Below, piece by piece: positions 62,386 through 64,000 of a stretch of DNA of 64,000 nucleotides. This stretch comes from G963668605 sp963668605. GTDB lineage: Bacteria; Acidobacteriota; Terriglobia; Bryobacterales; Bryobacteraceae. The stretch lies in contig OY764903.1 of assembly GCA_963668605.1 (NCBI GenBank), forward strand, positions 1,426,001 to 1,490,000, given 5' to 3'. The stretch's first letter is position 1. Each line of letters starts with the position of its first letter. The translations under genes and the position numbers were made by a program. The notes below the pieces were generated by a model, which saw only the letters and a program-made list of their open reading frames with translations, was not told the DNA's origin and did not search any database.

Positions 62386-62497
62386 GGATGGCCTCGTTAT
62401 CGTTGTCCGCGCAAATGCTGCCCGTCTTCCCTAGCATAGATGCAACTCTTGCGCACCGGTGACAGCCTGTGTGTCTATTTTTCAACTGTTTAGACGT

Positions 62498-62511
62498 GGG
62501 CAGCGAAATGC
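62498..62511 (+). promoter_or_regulatory. Sigma-54-like (-24/-12) promoter
   Basis: GG at 62498-62499 and GC at 62510-62511 are separated by exactly 10 bases (TGGGCAGCGAAATGCA in full), the invariant frame of sigma-54 promoters, though the -24 box departs from TGGCAC. Transcription would start near 62523, 15 bases before the start of the Cys-rich peptide gene. An 8-bp palindrome CACCGGTG (62454-62461) lies upstream, where a regulator could bind. Confidence 0.55.
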
Positions 62512-62537
62512 AATGTAAAGTGGCGGAGGCAGGAATT

Positions 62538-62747
62538 ATGAAACAGTTTGCGACACTTCTAATGGCGGCCATGCTGATCGGCGGGTCGTCGCTTTATGGC
62601 CAGAACACCGGGACATGCCCGCGCGGCAACGAATGCAAGAAGGGCCAGGGTCAGGGACAGGGTTGCGGCAAGGGCTGCGGCAAGGGCATGAGAAATGGCC
62701 AGTGCCCGCGCGGCGTGACGCAGACACCACCGCCGGCCCAAAAGTAG
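62538..62747 (+). CDS. Small exported Cys/Gly/Lys-rich protein
   Basis: 69 residues. Signal peptide MKQFATLLMAAMLIGGSSLYGQ, leaving a mature chain of about 47 residues with five Cys: TGTCPRGNECKKGQGQGQGC, then GKGCGKGMRNGQCPRG. The spacing CxxxxxC and CxxxC with Gly/Lys between suggests metal or redox binding, not an enzyme. I do not recognise the family. AGGA lies 4 bases before the ATG and a sigma-54-like promoter just upstream. It is divergent from the kinase gene and precedes two further small genes. Confidence 0.65.
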   Translation: MKQFATLLMAAMLIGGSSLYGQNTGTCPRGNECKKGQGQGQGCGKGCGKGMRNGQCPRGVTQTPPPAQK

Positions 62748-62772
62748 GACGATGGACTGAGAGGAGACGGTC

Positions 62773-63183
62773 ATGAAACGCAGGTTGATGCTCGCGGCCG
62801 TCTTCACGACCGTCTTCGTGCCCATCTTCATGATGGACGCGCTGTTTGCGCAATCACCGTCGAAGTCGCCGATTGCGTCAAGCCCGGTCGTGGAGTTGAA
62901 GGGGAAAATTCAGAAAGTGCAGCTCGCTATGGGGCAGGGCATGCCGTTTCTGGAAGTCGAATCCGCAGGCAAGACGGAGAAAGTCATACTCGGCAGCATG
63001 CGCTATCTTATGGAGAAGGACTTTAACCCGAAGGCCGGCATGGATGTCGAACTGAAAGGCTATCGCACAGACGCCGGAATCGTAGCGATTCGCGTCCAGC
63101 TTCTTTCGGAAAAGAAGAGTTTGCTGTTGCGCGACGAAGACGGCTGGCCGGTGTGGATGCGCGGCAGACACGGAAAACAATGA
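62773..63183 (+). CDS. Small exported beta-barrel (OB-like) protein of unknown function
   Basis: 136 residues. Signal peptide MKRRLMLAAVFTTVFVPIFMMDALFAQ. The mature part (VVELKGKIQKVQL..., FLEVESAGKTEKVILGSMRYLME, MDVELKGYRTDAGIVAIRVQL) is a string of beta strands like an OB-fold or DNA-binding-free periplasmic barrel. GAGGAG stands 6 bases before the ATG. Its stop overlaps the next ATG (ATGA), so the two are coupled. Confidence 0.65.
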   Translation: MKRRLMLAAVFTTVFVPIFMMDALFAQSPSKSPIASSPVVELKGKIQKVQLAMGQGMPFLEVESAGKTEKVILGSMRYLMEKDFNPKAGMDVELKGYRTDAGIVAIRVQLLSEKKSLLLRDEDGWPVWMRGRHGKQ

Positions 63184-63521
63184 TCTCGCCGGAACAGCAG
63201 GCACGGATACACAAGCTTGAGACGATGTTCTTGAGCCCGTGTTGCTACGCCGAACCCGTCTCGCGGCACATGAGCCCGAAGTCGACCGAAATTAAAGCGG
63301 AGCTCGCTTCGTTCGTCGAAACGGGCAAGAGCGATCGCGAGATCATCGATTATTACAAAGCCAAATACGGTGCGCGCGTGCTGGTAGAGCCCGAGGGCGC
63401 AGCGTGGTGGTGGATGCAGATCATCCCTGTTGCCGTACTCGTATTCGGCACGGTTTTTGTGATCTGGCTGTTGAAGCGTATGCGCGCGCAGGCCACACTC
63501 AACGCCGGACCAGCGAGTTGA
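63180..63521 (+). CDS. CcmH/NrfF-like membrane-anchored protein
   Basis: 113 residues. LETMFLSPCCYAEPVSRHMSPKSTEIKAELASFVETGKSDREIIDYYKAKYGARVLVEPEG matches the three-helix CcmH/NrfF domain of cytochrome c maturation, which presents apocytochrome thiols for heme ligation, but the usual LRCxxCQ is SPCC here, so the redox pair is adjacent Cys. A single C-terminal membrane helix (MQIIPVAVLVFGTVFVIWLL) anchors it. No other ccm gene is nearby. Its end overlaps the convergent pectate lyase-like gene by 23 bases. Confidence 0.7.
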   Translation: MISPEQQARIHKLETMFLSPCCYAEPVSRHMSPKSTEIKAELASFVETGKSDREIIDYYKAKYGARVLVEPEGAAWWWMQIIPVAVLVFGTVFVIWLLKRMRAQATLNAGPAS

Positions 63522-64000
63522 TGTACTCCTCGATATTGCTGTAGCCGTCGCCGTCGCGGTCCTTGGCTGCGTCGCCGGGATCGTTCGGATTCAAACCGTG
63601 CGTTTTCTCCCACGCGTCGGGCATCCCGTCGCCATCGCTATCGGCAGGCGCCGGCGCGCTCCGGTACTCGGGCCAGCCGCCCACTTCTTTTTGCGAATCG
63701 ATCACACGGCCGGTGCGCGTGCGGACTTCGTTGACGATACGCGCGTCGGCGGCGTCGCGGCGGGGCAGGGAAGCGCCCACTGTGTTGAGCACGGCTTCAT
63801 AGGCTTCCTTCGCGGTCGTGGCCGTAATTCGGGGCGCATCGAAAGGCCGCTCCATCACAGTGACGTTTTGCATGTTGTCGAAGAGCGGCTGGGCGCCCTC
63901 GATGAGATTATCCTTCGCGTAGTAGCGCGTCTTCGCTTCCTTCGTAAAAACAATCACGCCGTGTTTTGTGTTGCTGCTGGGTCCGGGCCGGATGTAATTG
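63499..64000 (-). CDS. C-terminal part of a pectate lyase-like protein (partial)
   Basis: About 167 residues are visible; the gene continues past the right edge. It begins NYIRPGPSSNTKHGVIVFTKEAKTRYY..., like the end of a right-handed beta-helix pectate lyase, and ends with a Ca-binding segment ADSDGDGMPDAWEKTHGLNPNDPGDAAKDRDGDGYSNIEEYINSLV, a thrombospondin type 3/dockerin-like tail common on exported polysaccharide lyases. It would cut pectin outside the cell. The family is inferred from the tail and last strands only. Confidence 0.7.
   Translation of the reverse strand, partial: NYIRPGPSSNTKHGVIVFTKEAKTRYYAKDNLIEGAQPLFDNMQNVTVMERPFDAPRITATTAKEAYEAVLNTVGASLPRRDAADARIVNEVRTRTGRVIDSQKEVGGWPEYRSAPAPADSDGDGMPDAWEKTHGLNPNDPGDAAKDRDGDGYSNIEEYINSLVRR

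Overview
The window looks like chromosomal DNA of a Gram-negative, GC-rich member of the Acidobacteriota, most likely the Bryobacterales/Solibacteraceae (Solibacter/Bryobacter-like). Evidence: three ~1170-residue Oar-like TonB-dependent receptors with an N-terminal carboxypeptidase-regulatory domain, a large Ig/BACON-like repeat protein ending in a domain that resembles the 'Solibacter uncharacterized C-terminal domain' (TIGR03437), a PEP-CTERM protein, and many exported sugar/plant-polymer enzymes. The lineage is inferred from gene content, not from a marker phylogeny.

Layout. 1-3.9 kb: end of a Glu/Leu-type dehydrogenase, a GT-C-like membrane protein, a family 2 glycosyltransferase, UbiX and a HAD phosphatase. 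3.9-8.3 kb: Oar receptor 1 and a small membrane protein. 8.3-13.1 kb: a tightly packed operon on the minus strand (radical SAM, thioester-reductase-like SDR, acyl-CoA ligase, TPR-like exported protein), probably making or modifying a lipid. 13.1-16.5 kb: an intact ISKra4-type element and an intact IS630-type element that bracket a thiamine-binding (MTH1187-type) gene; the IS630 copy removed that gene's stop codon. 16.5-21.5 kb: exported enolase-superfamily enzyme, esterase, GT39 membrane transferase, exported bicupin. 21.7-31.7 kb: Oar receptors 2 and 3 and a c-heme hybrid histidine kinase. 32-39.6 kb: WbuC-like cupin, PEP-CTERM protein, MFS transporter, PBP4, metzincin-like protease, Spy-like protein, VOC protein. 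39.8-46.3 kb: minus-strand runs for a MacB-type permease pair, YheT hydrolase, GAF-ANTAR regulator, a one-domain asparaginase, SDR, cupin and an unknown protein. 46.6-51 kb: the repeat protein and an exported Gfo/Idh/MocA protein. 51-58.4 kb: a minus-strand run YagF-like dehydratase, ileS, lspA, lgt, DUF1015. 58.6-64 kb: histidine kinase, sigma-54 response regulator and alpha-L-fucosidase in one operon, with a divergent operon of three small exported/membrane proteins behind a sigma-54-like promoter, then the end of a pectate lyase-like gene.

Common threads: uptake and breakdown of plant polysaccharide (Oar receptors, fucosidase, pectate lyase, esterase, xylonate-type dehydratase, enolase-superfamily enzyme) and envelope maturation (lspA, lgt, PBP4, GTs, PEP-CTERM). 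Several genes have a TANNNT -10 box exactly 6 nt before the start codon and no Shine-Dalgarno sequence, which suggests leaderless mRNAs, while the large exported proteins have clear Shine-Dalgarno sites. A dispersed palindrome occurs twice. I saw no tRNA, rRNA or CRISPR array.
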